Shown piece by piece: positions 1 to 7,581 of a stretch of 28,772 nucleotides of DNA. The position numbers were made by a program, and so were the translations under genes. Within the stretch, counting starts at the first letter, position 1. Each line of letters starts with the position of its first letter. Below the pieces are notes generated by a model. The model ran no database searches and was not told the DNA's origin. It worked only from the letters and a program-made list of their open reading frames with translations. The stretch comes from Scatomorpha gallistercoris (GTDB lineage Bacteria; Bacillota; Clostridia; Oscillospirales; Oscillospiraceae): the NCBI GenBank assembly GCA_018713005.1, contig DVFX01000119.1, forward strand, positions 1 to 28,772, in the 5' to 3' direction.

Positions 1-1244
1 TAGCGCTGTCGGCCGCTGTGATAGTCGGGGCGTTTGCGCTGGCAGGCCGCGAGGATGCAGGCGTCGCCGGGGACACGGCGGGCGGAGTGACCGTAGCTGT
101 GGCCACGGATTTGCACTACCTCGCCCCGGAACTCACCGACAAGGGCGAGTACTTCACCGAGCTTGTGAACGACGCTGACGGCAAGGTCATGCTGTACATA
201 GATGAGCTTGTGCGCGCTTTCGCCGACCAGATAGCCGCCGAGCGGCCCGACGCGCTCGTCCTCTCCGGAGATCTGACCTTCAACGGCGAGACACTGAGCC
301 ACGAGGCGCTCGCAGCTGTTTTGGCGGGCGTGGAGGACGCCGGTGTGCCTGTGTATGTCATGCCCGGCAACCACGACATGAACAGCTCCATGGCCGCGTC
401 CTTCTCCGGCGACGGCTACGAGCCGGCCGACAGCCCCGACGAGGGCGAATTCGCGGAGATATACGCCGATTTCGGTTTCAGCGAGGCCATGTCGCGCGAC
501 GGCAAGTCCCTCAGCTACGTTGCGCAGCTCGCCGACGGCCTGCGCCTCATAATGCTCGACGTGAACACCCGCTCCGACCCGGGTTATGTGCTCCAGGGCA
601 CTTTCGACTGGCTCGAGCAGCAGCTTGAAAAGGCCCGCTCCGAGGGCCAGCGCGTCATCGCCGTCAGCCACCAGAACATCTACCCGCACAACAGCTTTTT
701 CACCTCGGGCTATATCATAGGCAACGGCGGGACGCTGCATTCGCTCTATGAGGAATATGGCGTGCTGTGCAACCTGAGCGGGCACATACACCTCCAGCAC
801 ACATACACGGACGGCGTCCTGCCCGAGATAGTCACTTCATCACTGGCCGTCAACCCGAACCAGTACGGCGTGCTGAGCATAAACGGCGACTCCTGCGAAT
901 ACCGCACCGAGAGCGTGCGAGTCTCCGACTGGGCGCGCGGCGAGGGGCGTGAGGAGCCGGAGCTCCTGGACTTCGCGGCGTATTCCGAGAGCTTCTTCAA
1001 GGACACTGCGGTGCGCCAGGCGATGGACGAATTGGAGGGCGTGGAGAACGCCGGGGAGCTTGCGCAGTTTTACGCCGACGTGAACGCGCTTTACTTCGCC
1101 GGGCGCACGGAGCTCATAGAGTGGAACGACGCGCTAATGGACGCCTGGAGCGGCCACGGCTACTTTATCCCCGCCTATCTCCAGACCATACGCGCAGGCG
1201 GCGCCGTGGATTACACGCACATGAGCTGGAGGCACGCCGGATGA
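1..1244 (+). CDS. Exported metallophosphoesterase, 5' end outside the window
   Basis: Calcineurin-like metallophosphoesterase, a family of di-metal phosphodiesterases and phosphatases. The expected motifs appear in order: ATDLHY (D-x-H), LSGDLTFNGE (GD), MPGNHD (GNHD), VSHQN and LSGHIHLQH (GHxH). The frame is open to the left edge. A GTG lies at position 18, but the residues around it (ALSAAVIVGAFALAG) look like the hydrophobic core of a signal peptide, so the true start probably lies upstream and the enzyme is probably exported. A region of about 120 residues after the GHxH motif, without a recognised domain, closes the protein. The substrate cannot be told from sequence. The next genes have their own promoters, so no operon link is implied. 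Family call is firm; export is inferred. Confidence 0.88.
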   Translation, partial: ALSAAVIVGAFALAGREDAGVAGDTAGGVTVAVATDLHYLAPELTDKGEYFTELVNDADGKVMLYIDELVRAFADQIAAERPDALVLSGDLTFNGETLSHEALAAVLAGVEDAGVPVYVMPGNHDMNSSMAASFSGDGYEPADSPDEGEFAEIYADFGFSEAMSRDGKSLSYVAQLADGLRLIMLDVNTRSDPGYVLQGTFDWLEQQLEKARSEGQRVIAVSHQNIYPHNSFFTSGYIIGNGGTLHSLYEEYGVLCNLSGHIHLQHTYTDGVLPEIVTSSLAVNPNQYGVLSINGDSCEYRTESVRVSDWARGEGREEPELLDFAAYSESFFKDTAVRQAMDELEGVENAGELAQFYADVNALYFAGRTELIEWNDALMDAWSGHGYFIPAYLQTIRAGGAVDYTHMSWRHAG

Positions 1245-1380
1245 GGCGCAGATAAAACGCACGGCAGAGTGGAGAAAAGTTTCCGGACGTTTTACGGGAT
1301 GTAGATGAAAAACATACGCATGGTGCGGCACAACGCGGCAGGAACGCTCACATCTGCCGCAGGCAAGACGGACATTCCGG

Positions 1381-1439
1381 TTAACAAACAATAAACTTTT
1401 ACTTTACATGTTGCACTCTTGGCGGAAAAATGGTAAGCT
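1381..1439 (+). promoter_or_regulatory. Promoter with three 11-bp-spaced hexamers, upstream of the P-loop gene
   Basis: A -35-like TTGCAC (1411-1416), a 17-bp spacer and an extended -10 TGG-TAAGCT (1434-1439). Upstream lie TTAACA (1381), TAAACT (1392) and TTTACA (1403), spaced exactly 11 bp apart, like the direct-repeat boxes bound by PhoP/OmpR-type response regulators. The whole block resembles the one at 1963-2021. A separate hairpin, GCGGCAG/CTGCCGC, lies at 1335-1360 without a T-run. Regulator identity is inferred. Confidence 0.55.
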
Positions 1440-1497
1440 GTATGTACCATGAGTCGGCGGCGGCTGCCGCACTTTATAAAAAAGGAGAGTGACCAAC

Positions 1498-1911
1498 ATG
1501 GTTAAAGTTATCGTGGGCCTGAAGGGTTCAGGCAAGACGAAGAAGCTCGTCGAGCTCGTGAGCAAGGCCGTAAACGAGGAGCAGGGCGACGTCATCTGCA
1601 TCGAGAAGGATAGGAACCTCACGTTTGATATACCCTACCAGGCCCGTCTCATCTACGCCAGCGACTATCAGATAGGCACCTTTGAGTTTATGAAGGGCTT
1701 TATCAGCGGCCTGCGCGCAGGCAACTACGACATCTCGCACATATTCATCGACAACTTCCACAAGCTGTTCAACTCCAACACGGAGTCCGAGACCGTTGAA
1801 TTCCTCAACTGGCTCGACAGCTTCGCCGCCAGCGAAGGCATCCGCTTCACCATCACCATGACCGCGGATCTGGACACCCTCGGCGAGGACATAAAGAAGT
1901 ACGTCATGTGA
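1498..1911 (+). CDS. Small P-loop NTPase-like protein, function unknown
   Basis: A 137-residue protein with a clear Walker A motif GLKGSGKT at residues 7-14 and a Walker B-like strand IFID at 82-85. There is no transmembrane segment or signal peptide, so it is probably cytosolic. It is too short for an ABC or AAA+ ATPase and I do not recognise a named family; a small kinase-like or ATP-binding fold is possible. The ATG at 1498 is chosen because AAAGGAG at 1481-1487 sits 10 nt before it; the upstream in-frame GTG at 1489 would be almost on top of that site. It is monocistronic, with its own promoter and a strong terminator. The promoter resembles that of the next gene, an envelope sulfatase, which hints at shared control. 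Confidence 0.8.
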   Translation: MVKVIVGLKGSGKTKKLVELVSKAVNEEQGDVICIEKDRNLTFDIPYQARLIYASDYQIGTFEFMKGFISGLRAGNYDISHIFIDNFHKLFNSNTESETVEFLNWLDSFAASEGIRFTITMTADLDTLGEDIKKYVM

Positions 1912-1922
1912 TTTTAAATAGC

Positions 1923-1954
1923 AAGGCCCGGGCTTTTGCCCGGGCCTTTTCGTT
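1923..1954 (+). terminator. Rho-independent terminator after the P-loop gene
   Basis: An 11-bp perfect stem, AAGGCCCGGGC / GCCCGGGCCTT, with a TTTT loop, followed by TTTTCGTTT. It isolates the P-loop gene from the downstream sulfatase gene. Confidence 0.92.
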
Positions 1955-1962
1955 TGCATTTA

Positions 1963-2021
1963 TTAAGGAACATTTAACTTTTGCTTTACGTCTTGCATAC
2001 AAAGTCGAAACATGCTAAGCT
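1963..2021 (+). promoter_or_regulatory. Promoter of the LTA-synthase-like gene, resembling the one at 1381-1439
   Basis: TTGCAT (1993-1998), a 17-bp spacer and an extended -10 TGC-TAAGCT (2016-2021). Hexamers TTAAGG (1963), TTAACT (1974) and TTTACG (1985) repeat every 11 bp. The 23 nt ending in TTGCA(C/T) match the upstream promoter at 19 positions. An alternative reading, GGAAC then 17 nt then CGTC, would be an ECF-type promoter; the shared layout favours the first reading. Confidence 0.55.
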
Positions 2022-2095
2022 AATGCCTGCCGGTTTTCGACACAATCCCCAGCATGAAAGAAGGAAACTCAAGCCGCTGGAGCGGCGCTCAAGAC

Positions 2096-4069
2096 ATGAA
2101 GAAGCACGACACCTCGTTTATAACCCCGCTTGCACTTTCAATCTGCCTCGGCTGCGCCTGCGCCCTGATGGCTTCGAGCGAGATGAGCGCCTTAGACGGC
2201 GCCGTTACCGCCGCCGTAATGGCGGCCTTCTATCTGTTCTACCGCCTTGCGAGGCGGTACTGCGCCTTCCTGGAGTGGCTGCCGCAGGCCCTCTTCTGCG
2301 GCGTGGGCTTCTACGCCGCGGCGCAGCTGCTCTCGCTGGGTACCTTCGGCTGGTCAAGCAGCGCGGACGGCCCTCTCCATGAGCTGGGCGCGGCCTGGAT
2401 TGCCGTCCTCTTCGCCATATTCTACGCCATCGGCCGCGCGCGCTTTGCCGTGATAGGCACTGGTGTGGTCACAGCTGTTTTCGGCATAGCCAACTACACC
2501 CTGACGCAGTTCCGCGGACGTCCCTTTCTGCTCATAGATTTGGCCAGCATCAAGACTGCGCTGAACGTCTCCGACAGCTACGAGCTGGAAATAGAGCCCG
2601 TGTTTATACTCGGCCTGATATACGTCGTCGCCTTTACGCTGCTCGCATGGAGGCTTTTCCCGGGCGGAGCAAAGGCCAAGCTGCCGTCGTGCATACTCAG
2701 CCGCGTACTGCCGCTGGCTTCCTGCGGCGTTTACATATACCTCGCCTTCTACGGCGGGCTGATGTACCGCAACGGTATCTACATGAACTGGAACGACAAC
2801 GAGTTCCGCGCGAGCTCCGTCATGTACTTCTTCGCCACGGCCAGCACCCTCGACATCGCAGAGCCGGAGGGCTACAGCGAGGAAGCGCTTGACGGCATTG
2901 TGCTGCACCTCATGGAGGAAGCCGAGGACGGGGCCTGGTACGCCTCGAGCGGCGACGGTGAGGACCCGGACATCATCGTCGTAATGAGCGAGAGCTTCTC
3001 CGACTCGCGCGAGCTGGGCGAGTTTGAGACCGACGAGCCCTTCTTCACCTTCTTCGACGAGCTCGAGAACGAGAGCATACACGGTCACGTCTACTCCTCG
3101 GTCATCGGCGGCAACACCGCCAACAGCGAGTACGAAATGCTGACCGGGGACAGCATGGCCTTCCTGCCCACGGGCTCGGTGGCATATCAGACCTACATAA
3201 ACTACCCTGTCGGCACCCTGGTGAGCACGCTCAAGGACCAGGGCTACAGCGCGACGATGTTCCACCCGCACTGGTCCACGGGCTGGAACCGCGTCCAGGT
3301 CTACGGCCTCTTCGGCTTTGAAAGGACGCTCTGGCGCGACAGCTTTACCAGTACGTCCACGCTGCGCGGCTACACCACCGACGAGTGGGACTACGAGGAG
3401 CTGATAAAGCTCTATGAGGAAGAGCGCGCCAAGCAGGATGATGACGAGGGCGTTTTCCTCTTCAACATCACGATGCAGAACCACGGCGGCTACACGAACA
3501 AGACCTTCAACGAGACGGTGCACATCTCCGGCCATGAGGGGCGCTTCCCCATCACGGAGCAGTACCTCTCCCTAATCCGGCTCACCGACGAGGACACGCG
3601 CTCTCTGATAGACTATTTCCGGGGCGTGGGCAGGGAAGTGATTATCCTCTTCTTCGGCGACCACCAGCCGAACCTTGAGAAGGGCTTCTACGACCTCGCC
3701 TACGGTCACAACACCAGCACCCTGCCGCTGAGCGAGTTCCAGCGCAAATACATCACGCCCTTCTACATCTGGTCGAACAAGGGCCTCGAGGCGCGCGACG
3801 AGGGTTACACCTCCATCAACTACCTCAGCCAGCTGCTGCTGGAGACCGCCGGGCTCAAGAATACGCCCTACGGCTATTTCCTCTCCGATTTGCAGGAGGA
3901 GTGGCCGGTCATCAACGCCAACGGCGCGATGGACAGCGAGGGCAACTGGTACTACCTCACCGATGAGGAGTTCACCGGCGACGAGGACATACAGACCTAC
4001 CGTATCCTCCAGTATAACCGCCTGTTCGACCCGGCGGGCTATCGGGAAGAGCTCTACACCATAGGATAA
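2096..4069 (+). CDS. LTA synthase family membrane sulfatase (phosphoglycerol transferase-like)
   Basis: Integral-membrane enzyme with several hydrophobic helices in roughly the first 210 residues and an extracellular sulfatase-type domain after them, the layout of lipoteichoic acid synthase LtaS. Family motifs: metal-ligand Glu in MSESFSD (Glu299), putative catalytic Thr in GGNTANSE (Thr341), a W/R-rich loop around GWNRVQVYG, the TMQNHGGY histidine, and FGDH (Asp522-His523). Such enzymes transfer glycerol-phosphate from phosphatidylglycerol to envelope polymers; the exact acceptor here is unknown. At about 657 residues the length is typical. Start is uncertain: the ATG at 2096 has GGAG 13 nt upstream, while the ATG at 2054 adds 14 residues and lacks a ribosome binding site. 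Transcribed from its own promoter and closed by a terminator. Confidence 0.88.
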   Translation: MKKHDTSFITPLALSICLGCACALMASSEMSALDGAVTAAVMAAFYLFYRLARRYCAFLEWLPQALFCGVGFYAAAQLLSLGTFGWSSSADGPLHELGAAWIAVLFAIFYAIGRARFAVIGTGVVTAVFGIANYTLTQFRGRPFLLIDLASIKTALNVSDSYELEIEPVFILGLIYVVAFTLLAWRLFPGGAKAKLPSCILSRVLPLASCGVYIYLAFYGGLMYRNGIYMNWNDNEFRASSVMYFFATASTLDIAEPEGYSEEALDGIVLHLMEEAEDGAWYASSGDGEDPDIIVVMSESFSDSRELGEFETDEPFFTFFDELENESIHGHVYSSVIGGNTANSEYEMLTGDSMAFLPTGSVAYQTYINYPVGTLVSTLKDQGYSATMFHPHWSTGWNRVQVYGLFGFERTLWRDSFTSTSTLRGYTTDEWDYEELIKLYEEERAKQDDDEGVFLFNITMQNHGGYTNKTFNETVHISGHEGRFPITEQYLSLIRLTDEDTRSLIDYFRGVGREVIILFFGDHQPNLEKGFYDLAYGHNTSTLPLSEFQRKYITPFYIWSNKGLEARDEGYTSINYLSQLLLETAGLKNTPYGYFLSDLQEEWPVINANGAMDSEGNWYYLTDEEFTGDEDIQTYRILQYNRLFDPAGYREELYTIG

Positions 4070-4071
4070 GT

Positions 4072-4103
4072 AAAGGGGGACCCAACAGGGTTCCCCTTTG
4101 TAT
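4072..4103 (+). terminator. Terminator after the LTA-synthase-like gene
   Basis: An 11-bp stem with one G:U pair, AAAGGGGGACC / GGTTCCCCTTT, with loop CAACAG (4083-4088), followed by a T-rich tail (TTTGTATTT). It lies between convergent genes. Confidence 0.8.
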
Positions 4104-4145
4104 TTGAATAAACCGGCCCCGAGCGCTGGCGCAAGCCTTGCGGAT

Positions 4146-4640
4146 TCAAAACTCGCGCTTGAGCTGCATCATGTACAGGCTCTTGTCGTCCACGGCGCGC
4201 ATGGTCGCGAGTATGCCGTCAAGGTGGTCGTACTCGTGCTGTACGAGCTCCGAGAGGTCGCCCTCGAGCTCCAGGCGGCGCCGCTCGAAGCCCTCGTCGG
4301 AGTATTCCAGCACGCAGCGGCGGTGACGCTTCACTTTTACGGCCAGGCCCGGGAAGGACATGCAGTCGTCTAGCAGCTCGTATTCCTCGCTGTCCGGGAA
4401 GCTCAGCACGGGGTTTAACAGCACATACGGACGGTCGAGCAGCATGTAGATGAGCCGCTTGCGCACGCCTATCTGCGGTGCCGCGACGGCCCTGCCAGCG
4501 CCGTATTTAGCGCGGTAGTCCAGCAGCGTGTCGTGCAGGTCCTGCACCCAGCCGGGCAGCGCGCCGGCGTCCGCACTTGTCACGTCCTCGCTTACCTCGT
4601 AGAGCCTGGGGTCTCCCAGCAGCAGTATTTCGCGTACCAT
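4146..4640 (-). CDS. def: Peptide deformylase
   Basis: Removes the N-formyl group from nascent proteins in the cytosol. At 164 residues it has the three family motifs: motif I GRAVAAPQIG at 49-58, motif II DDCMS at 91-95 with metal-ligand Cys93, and motif III HEYDH at 135-139, with the two His ligands and the catalytic Glu. Motif II departs from the canonical EGCLS, so this may be a divergent paralogue rather than the main housekeeping copy. The ATG at 4640 is chosen because AGGAGG lies 8 nt upstream; the longer open frame begins with unrelated sequence that overlaps the divergent gene. It diverges from an S24-type repressor gene, with only about 75 bp between them. Confidence 0.93.
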   Translation of the reverse strand: MVREILLLGDPRLYEVSEDVTSADAGALPGWVQDLHDTLLDYRAKYGAGRAVAAPQIGVRKRLIYMLLDRPYVLLNPVLSFPDSEEYELLDDCMSFPGLAVKVKRHRRCVLEYSDEGFERRRLELEGDLSELVQHEYDHLDGILATMRAVDDKSLYMMQLKREF

Positions 4641-4659
4641 GTTGTTGCCTCCTATAAAA

Positions 4660-4691
4660 CTGTTGCAAACAGATAGGTTTTGCCTTATAAT
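4660..4691 (+). promoter_or_regulatory. Promoter and probable auto-operator of the S24 repressor gene
   Basis: TTGCAA (4663-4668), a 17-bp spacer and a perfect TATAAT (4686-4691). The -35 lies inside an inverted repeat, CTGTT-GCA-AACAG (4660-4672), a natural position for an operator where the repressor would block its own promoter. The repeat also lies 20 bp upstream of the def start, so both genes could be affected. Operator function is inferred. Confidence 0.7.
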
Positions 4692-4714
4692 TATCCTAAA
4701 AGGAGATGAGTACA

Positions 4715-5413
4715 GTGACTGATTCTCTTGGAACAATACTGAACAAGCTCCGCCGCGACATGAAGTACACGCAGGCACAGGTGACCGAGCTGCTGGCACG
4801 TTACGGTTATGAGATTCAGCCGGCCGGAATCAGCAAGTGGGAGAAGGACCTGACCGTCCCGAACGCGGGGCAGTTCCTGGCCCTGTGCAAGATATACGGC
4901 GTCACCGACGTGATGGGCACATTCACGGGAGAAGGCCCGACGGCCCAGCTCAACGAGGCCGGGCGGCGCCTGGTGACGGATTACATCCGCGTCCTGGTGG
5001 AGAGCGGACTGTACTCGAAGGCGGAGCCGCGCGAGGTGCAGGCCATCCCGCTTTATGACCTCGCGGCCAGCGCAGGTACGGGCCAATTCCTGGACGGGGA
5101 GAGCTACAAGCTCATCGACGCCGCGGATGCGCCGCGCCGCGCGGACTTCGCCGTGCGCATCGCGGGCGACAGCATGGAACCCGTCATACCCGATGAGAGC
5201 ATAGTCTGGGTACACAGCTGCGAGACCCTGAATACGGGCCGCATCGGCGTGTTCCTCTACGGGGGGCAGGCCTATTGCAAGCGGCTGCGTATAAACAGCG
5301 TCGGCGTAATGCTGATATCCGCCAACCGCGACTACGCGCCCATCATCATCCGCGAGGGCGAGGACTTCCGCGTCCTGGGCGAGGTTGTGGGCATAGCCAT
5401 CGAGAATTACTGA
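4715..5413 (+). CDS. XRE-family HTH regulator with S24 LexA/CI-like peptidase domain
   Basis: A 232-residue DNA-binding repressor. The N-terminal XRE helix-turn-helix covers about residues 5-65, with a recognition region around QPAGISKWEKD. The C-terminal S24 self-cleavage domain has an Ala-Gly cleavage site in AASAGTG (120-121), catalytic Ser153 in GDSMEP and catalytic Lys189 in YCKRL. Proteins of this plan, like phage CI and LexA, cleave themselves on activated RecA during DNA damage. The start is read as the GTG at 4715 because AGGAG at 4701-4705 is 9 nt upstream; the ATG at 4706 would touch that site. The stop overlaps the convergent nth stop by 7 nt. It could be a domesticated phage repressor or an SOS-type regulator of the host; neighbours are not phage genes. 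Confidence 0.88.
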   Translation: MTDSLGTILNKLRRDMKYTQAQVTELLARYGYEIQPAGISKWEKDLTVPNAGQFLALCKIYGVTDVMGTFTGEGPTAQLNEAGRRLVTDYIRVLVESGLYSKAEPREVQAIPLYDLAASAGTGQFLDGESYKLIDAADAPRRADFAVRIAGDSMEPVIPDESIVWVHSCETLNTGRIGVFLYGGQAYCKRLRINSVGVMLISANRDYAPIIIREGEDFRVLGEVVGIAIENY

Positions 5414-6045
5414 CCTGCGAAGCTCTGGCAGACGTGCCTGACGCAGCAGTTCTCACATTTGGGGGAGCGCGCCGTGCACACGGCCCTGCCGTGCAGTACG
5501 AGCCTGTGGCAGAAGTCCGAGCTTTTCTCGGGGGGCAGCTGCCCGCGCAGCAGCGGCTCTATCTTTGCGGGGTCCTTGAGGTTGTCTACGAGGCCCATGC
5601 GGTTGGACAGGCGTATGCAGTGCGTGTCTACGACCACCGCGCCGGGTGCCTTGAACACGTCGCCGAGGATGAGGTTTGCAGTCTTGCGTCCCACGCCGGG
5701 CAGCTTCAGCAGCTCTTCCATCGTCCCGGGGACCTTCCCGCCGTGCTGCGTGAGCAGGAGCTGGGCGCAGGCTATCAGGTCGCGCGCCTTCGTGTGATAG
5801 AAGCCGCAGGGCTTTACCAGCTCCTCCACCTCGGCCAAATCCGCCTGCGCGAAGGCCTCGAGCGTGGGATAGCGCTCGAAGAGGGCGGGGGTTATCTTGT
5901 TTACGCGCTCGTCCGTACACTGCGCCGCCAGGCGGACGGAGAACAAGAGCTCGTAGTCCTTGCGGTAGTTGAGGGTACACATCGCGTCAGGATACTCGTT
6001 TTCGAGACAGCGGACAATTTCAAGCACCTGTTCGTGCGTTCTCAT
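5407..6045 (-). CDS. nth: Endonuclease III
   Basis: DNA glycosylase/AP lyase that removes oxidised pyrimidines in base excision repair. At 212 residues it has the usual length. The helix-hairpin-helix LPGVGRKTA carries catalytic Lys121, and VDTH carries catalytic Asp140. Cysteines 190, 197, 200 and 206 form the C-x6-C-x2-C-x5-C site for the 4Fe-4S cluster. The ATG at 6045 is preferred: it gives a family-like N-terminus and has AAGG 11 nt upstream, while the alternative ATG at 6072 has no visible ribosome binding site. It is divergent from rarA, so two genome-maintenance genes share about 72 bp of regulatory space. No terminator is visible at its 3' end, which overlaps the repressor gene. Confidence 0.95.
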   Translation of the reverse strand: MRTHEQVLEIVRCLENEYPDAMCTLNYRKDYELLFSVRLAAQCTDERVNKITPALFERYPTLEAFAQADLAEVEELVKPCGFYHTKARDLIACAQLLLTQHGGKVPGTMEELLKLPGVGRKTANLILGDVFKAPGAVVVDTHCIRLSNRMGLVDNLKDPAKIEPLLRGQLPPEKSSDFCHRLVLHGRAVCTARSPKCENCCVRHVCQSFAGQ

Positions 6046-6117
6046 ATCATCACCAACCTTGTTTTTCGCCATTTTACCACGCACAGCACTACTTTTCAAC
6101 GTCTTGGAGGTGCCACA

Positions 6118-7380
6118 TTGAGGCCGCTTGCCGATGAGATACGCCCGAGGGACTTAGACGAAGTCGTCGGGCAGAAGCATATACTCGGCCCTGACGGGCT
6201 GCTCCGCCGCGTCATAGAGTCGGGGAACATACCGAATATGGTCTTTTACGGCCCGTCGGGTACGGGCAAGACCACTGTGGCGAACATAATCGCCCAGCGC
6301 ACGGAGCGCACATTGCGCCGCCTGAACGCCACAAACGCCAGCCTATCGGATATAAAGGACATCATCGCCGAGCTCGACACCCTGCTCACGCCCGGCGGTG
6401 TGCTGCTCTACCTCGACGAGATACAGTACTTCAACAAAAAGCAGCAGCAGAGCCTTCTGGAGTTCATCGAGGACGGGAGGATTACGCTCATCGCCTCCAC
6501 GACCGAGAACCCCTACTTCTACGTCTACAACGCGCTTTTGAGCCGGAGCACGGTGTTTGAGTTCAAGCCCGTGTCCCCGGATGACATCCTGCCTGCGGTG
6601 AAGAGAGCGATGGACGCCGCCGCCAAGCTGGAGGGCATAGAGTACGACTGCGAGCCGGGGGTGGCGGAGCGCCTTGCCGCAAGCTGCGGCGGGGACGTCC
6701 GCAAGGCTGTAAACGGCGTGGAGCTGCTCTTCGCGGCCTCGCCCCGCCGCGACGGGCGCGTCACGCTCACTCTCGCGGACGCGGACGGAGCCACGGCGCT
6801 CAGCGCCATGCGCTACGACAGGGAGGGCGACGAGCACTACGACGCGCTCAGCGCCCTGATGAAGTCCCTGCGCGGCTCGGACCCGGACGCGGCATTGCAC
6901 TATCTGGCAAGGCTGCTGGAGGCGGGCGACCTCATCGGCGCAATCCGCCGCCTGCTCTGCTCGGCGAGCGAGGACGTGGGCCTCGCGTATCCCCAGGCCG
7001 TCAGCATAGTCAAGGCCTGCTGCGACAACGCTTTGCAGCTCGGCCTGCCGGAGGCCAAGCTGCCCCTGGCCGAGGCCGCCATACTCCTCGCCACCGCGCC
7101 AAAGTCCAACAGCGTGGTCATGGGTATAGAGGCCGCTATGAGCGATGTGCGGCGCGGCAAGTACGGCCCGCCGCCGCGCGAGCTGCAGAACGTCCACGCA
7201 GACGGGGCGGGCTTCGAGCGCGAGCAGGGATACAAGTACCCTCACAATTACCCGCACCACTGGGTGGAACAGCAGTACCTGCCCGACGTGCTTGTGGGCA
7301 CTCGCTACTACGAGTACGGCGACAACAAAAACGAGCAGGCCGCGTACAACTACTGGAAACGTATCAAGGGGGACGAGTGA
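6118..7380 (+). CDS. rarA: Replication-associated recombination protein A (RarA/MgsA), AAA+ ATPase
   Basis: Clamp-loader-like AAA+ ATPase that acts at stalled replication forks. The 420 residues begin with the family signature RPLADEIRPRDLDEVVGQ. Walker A GPSGTGKT is at 45-52, Walker B LLYLDE at 96-101, and an arginine-bearing LSRS stretch around 141-144 follows the sensor-like region. The C-terminal half carries the helical tetramerisation region with HYLARLLEAGD and the conserved YKYPH segment. The start is TTG at 6118, set by TTGGAGG at 6104-6110, 7 nt upstream. The same frame stays open far upstream, but that part is antisense to nth. It overlaps the next gene by one base (TGATG), so the two are co-transcribed. 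Confidence 0.95.
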   Translation: MRPLADEIRPRDLDEVVGQKHILGPDGLLRRVIESGNIPNMVFYGPSGTGKTTVANIIAQRTERTLRRLNATNASLSDIKDIIAELDTLLTPGGVLLYLDEIQYFNKKQQQSLLEFIEDGRITLIASTTENPYFYVYNALLSRSTVFEFKPVSPDDILPAVKRAMDAAAKLEGIEYDCEPGVAERLAASCGGDVRKAVNGVELLFAASPRRDGRVTLTLADADGATALSAMRYDREGDEHYDALSALMKSLRGSDPDAALHYLARLLEAGDLIGAIRRLLCSASEDVGLAYPQAVSIVKACCDNALQLGLPEAKLPLAEAAILLATAPKSNSVVMGIEAAMSDVRRGKYGPPPRELQNVHADGAGFEREQGYKYPHNYPHHWVEQQYLPDVLVGTRYYEYGDNKNEQAAYNYWKRIKGDE

Positions 7381-7580
7381 TGGATATACATGTCGGAGAC
7401 ACGCTGGTGATGAAGAAAACGCACCCCTGCGGCTCAAACCGCTGGGAGGTGCTGCGCATCGGCGCGGATTTCAAGCTCCGCTGCACCGGCTGCGGCCGTG
7501 AGGTGATGGGCCCGCGCAGCAAGTTCGAGCGCAACGTAAGGCAGATAGAGCGCCCCGGTACGGACGAGGCGCTGTCATAA
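7380..7580 (+). CDS. DUF951 family small protein
   Basis: A 66-residue protein of the DUF951 family common in Firmicutes, recognised by the pattern G-D-x-V-x-M-K-K-x-H-P-C-G-S-N-x-W-E, then RIGADFKLRCTGCG and the terminal basic segment. Three cysteines (CGSN, CTGCG) could bind metal. Its function is unknown. The ATG at 7380 overlaps the rarA stop and has AAGGGGG 7 nt upstream, so it is translated with rarA. Its stop codon lies one base before the left end of a degraded insertion sequence, so the original 3' flank and terminator have been displaced. Confidence 0.88.
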   Translation: MDIHVGDTLVMKKTHPCGSNRWEVLRIGADFKLRCTGCGREVMGPRSKFERNVRQIERPGTDEALS

Positions 7581-7581
7581 A

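Noticed and set aside
18..60. GTG at 18 as the true start of the metallophosphoesterase
   Set aside because: It lies within what looks like a signal-peptide core, and the frame continues to the window edge, so the gene is treated as truncated.
2354..3535. Long antisense open frame on the minus strand opposite the LTA-synthase-like gene
   Set aside because: Shadow of a GC-rich gene. It has no ribosome binding site or recognisable domain, and the plus-strand frame carries all the family motifs.
4098..4373. Plus-strand frame opposite def
   Set aside because: Antisense shadow; the deformylase motifs are on the minus strand.
5275..6117. In-frame extension of rarA far upstream
   Set aside because: It is antisense to nth, its product matches no family, and RarA homology begins at the TTG at 6118, which has a good ribosome binding site.
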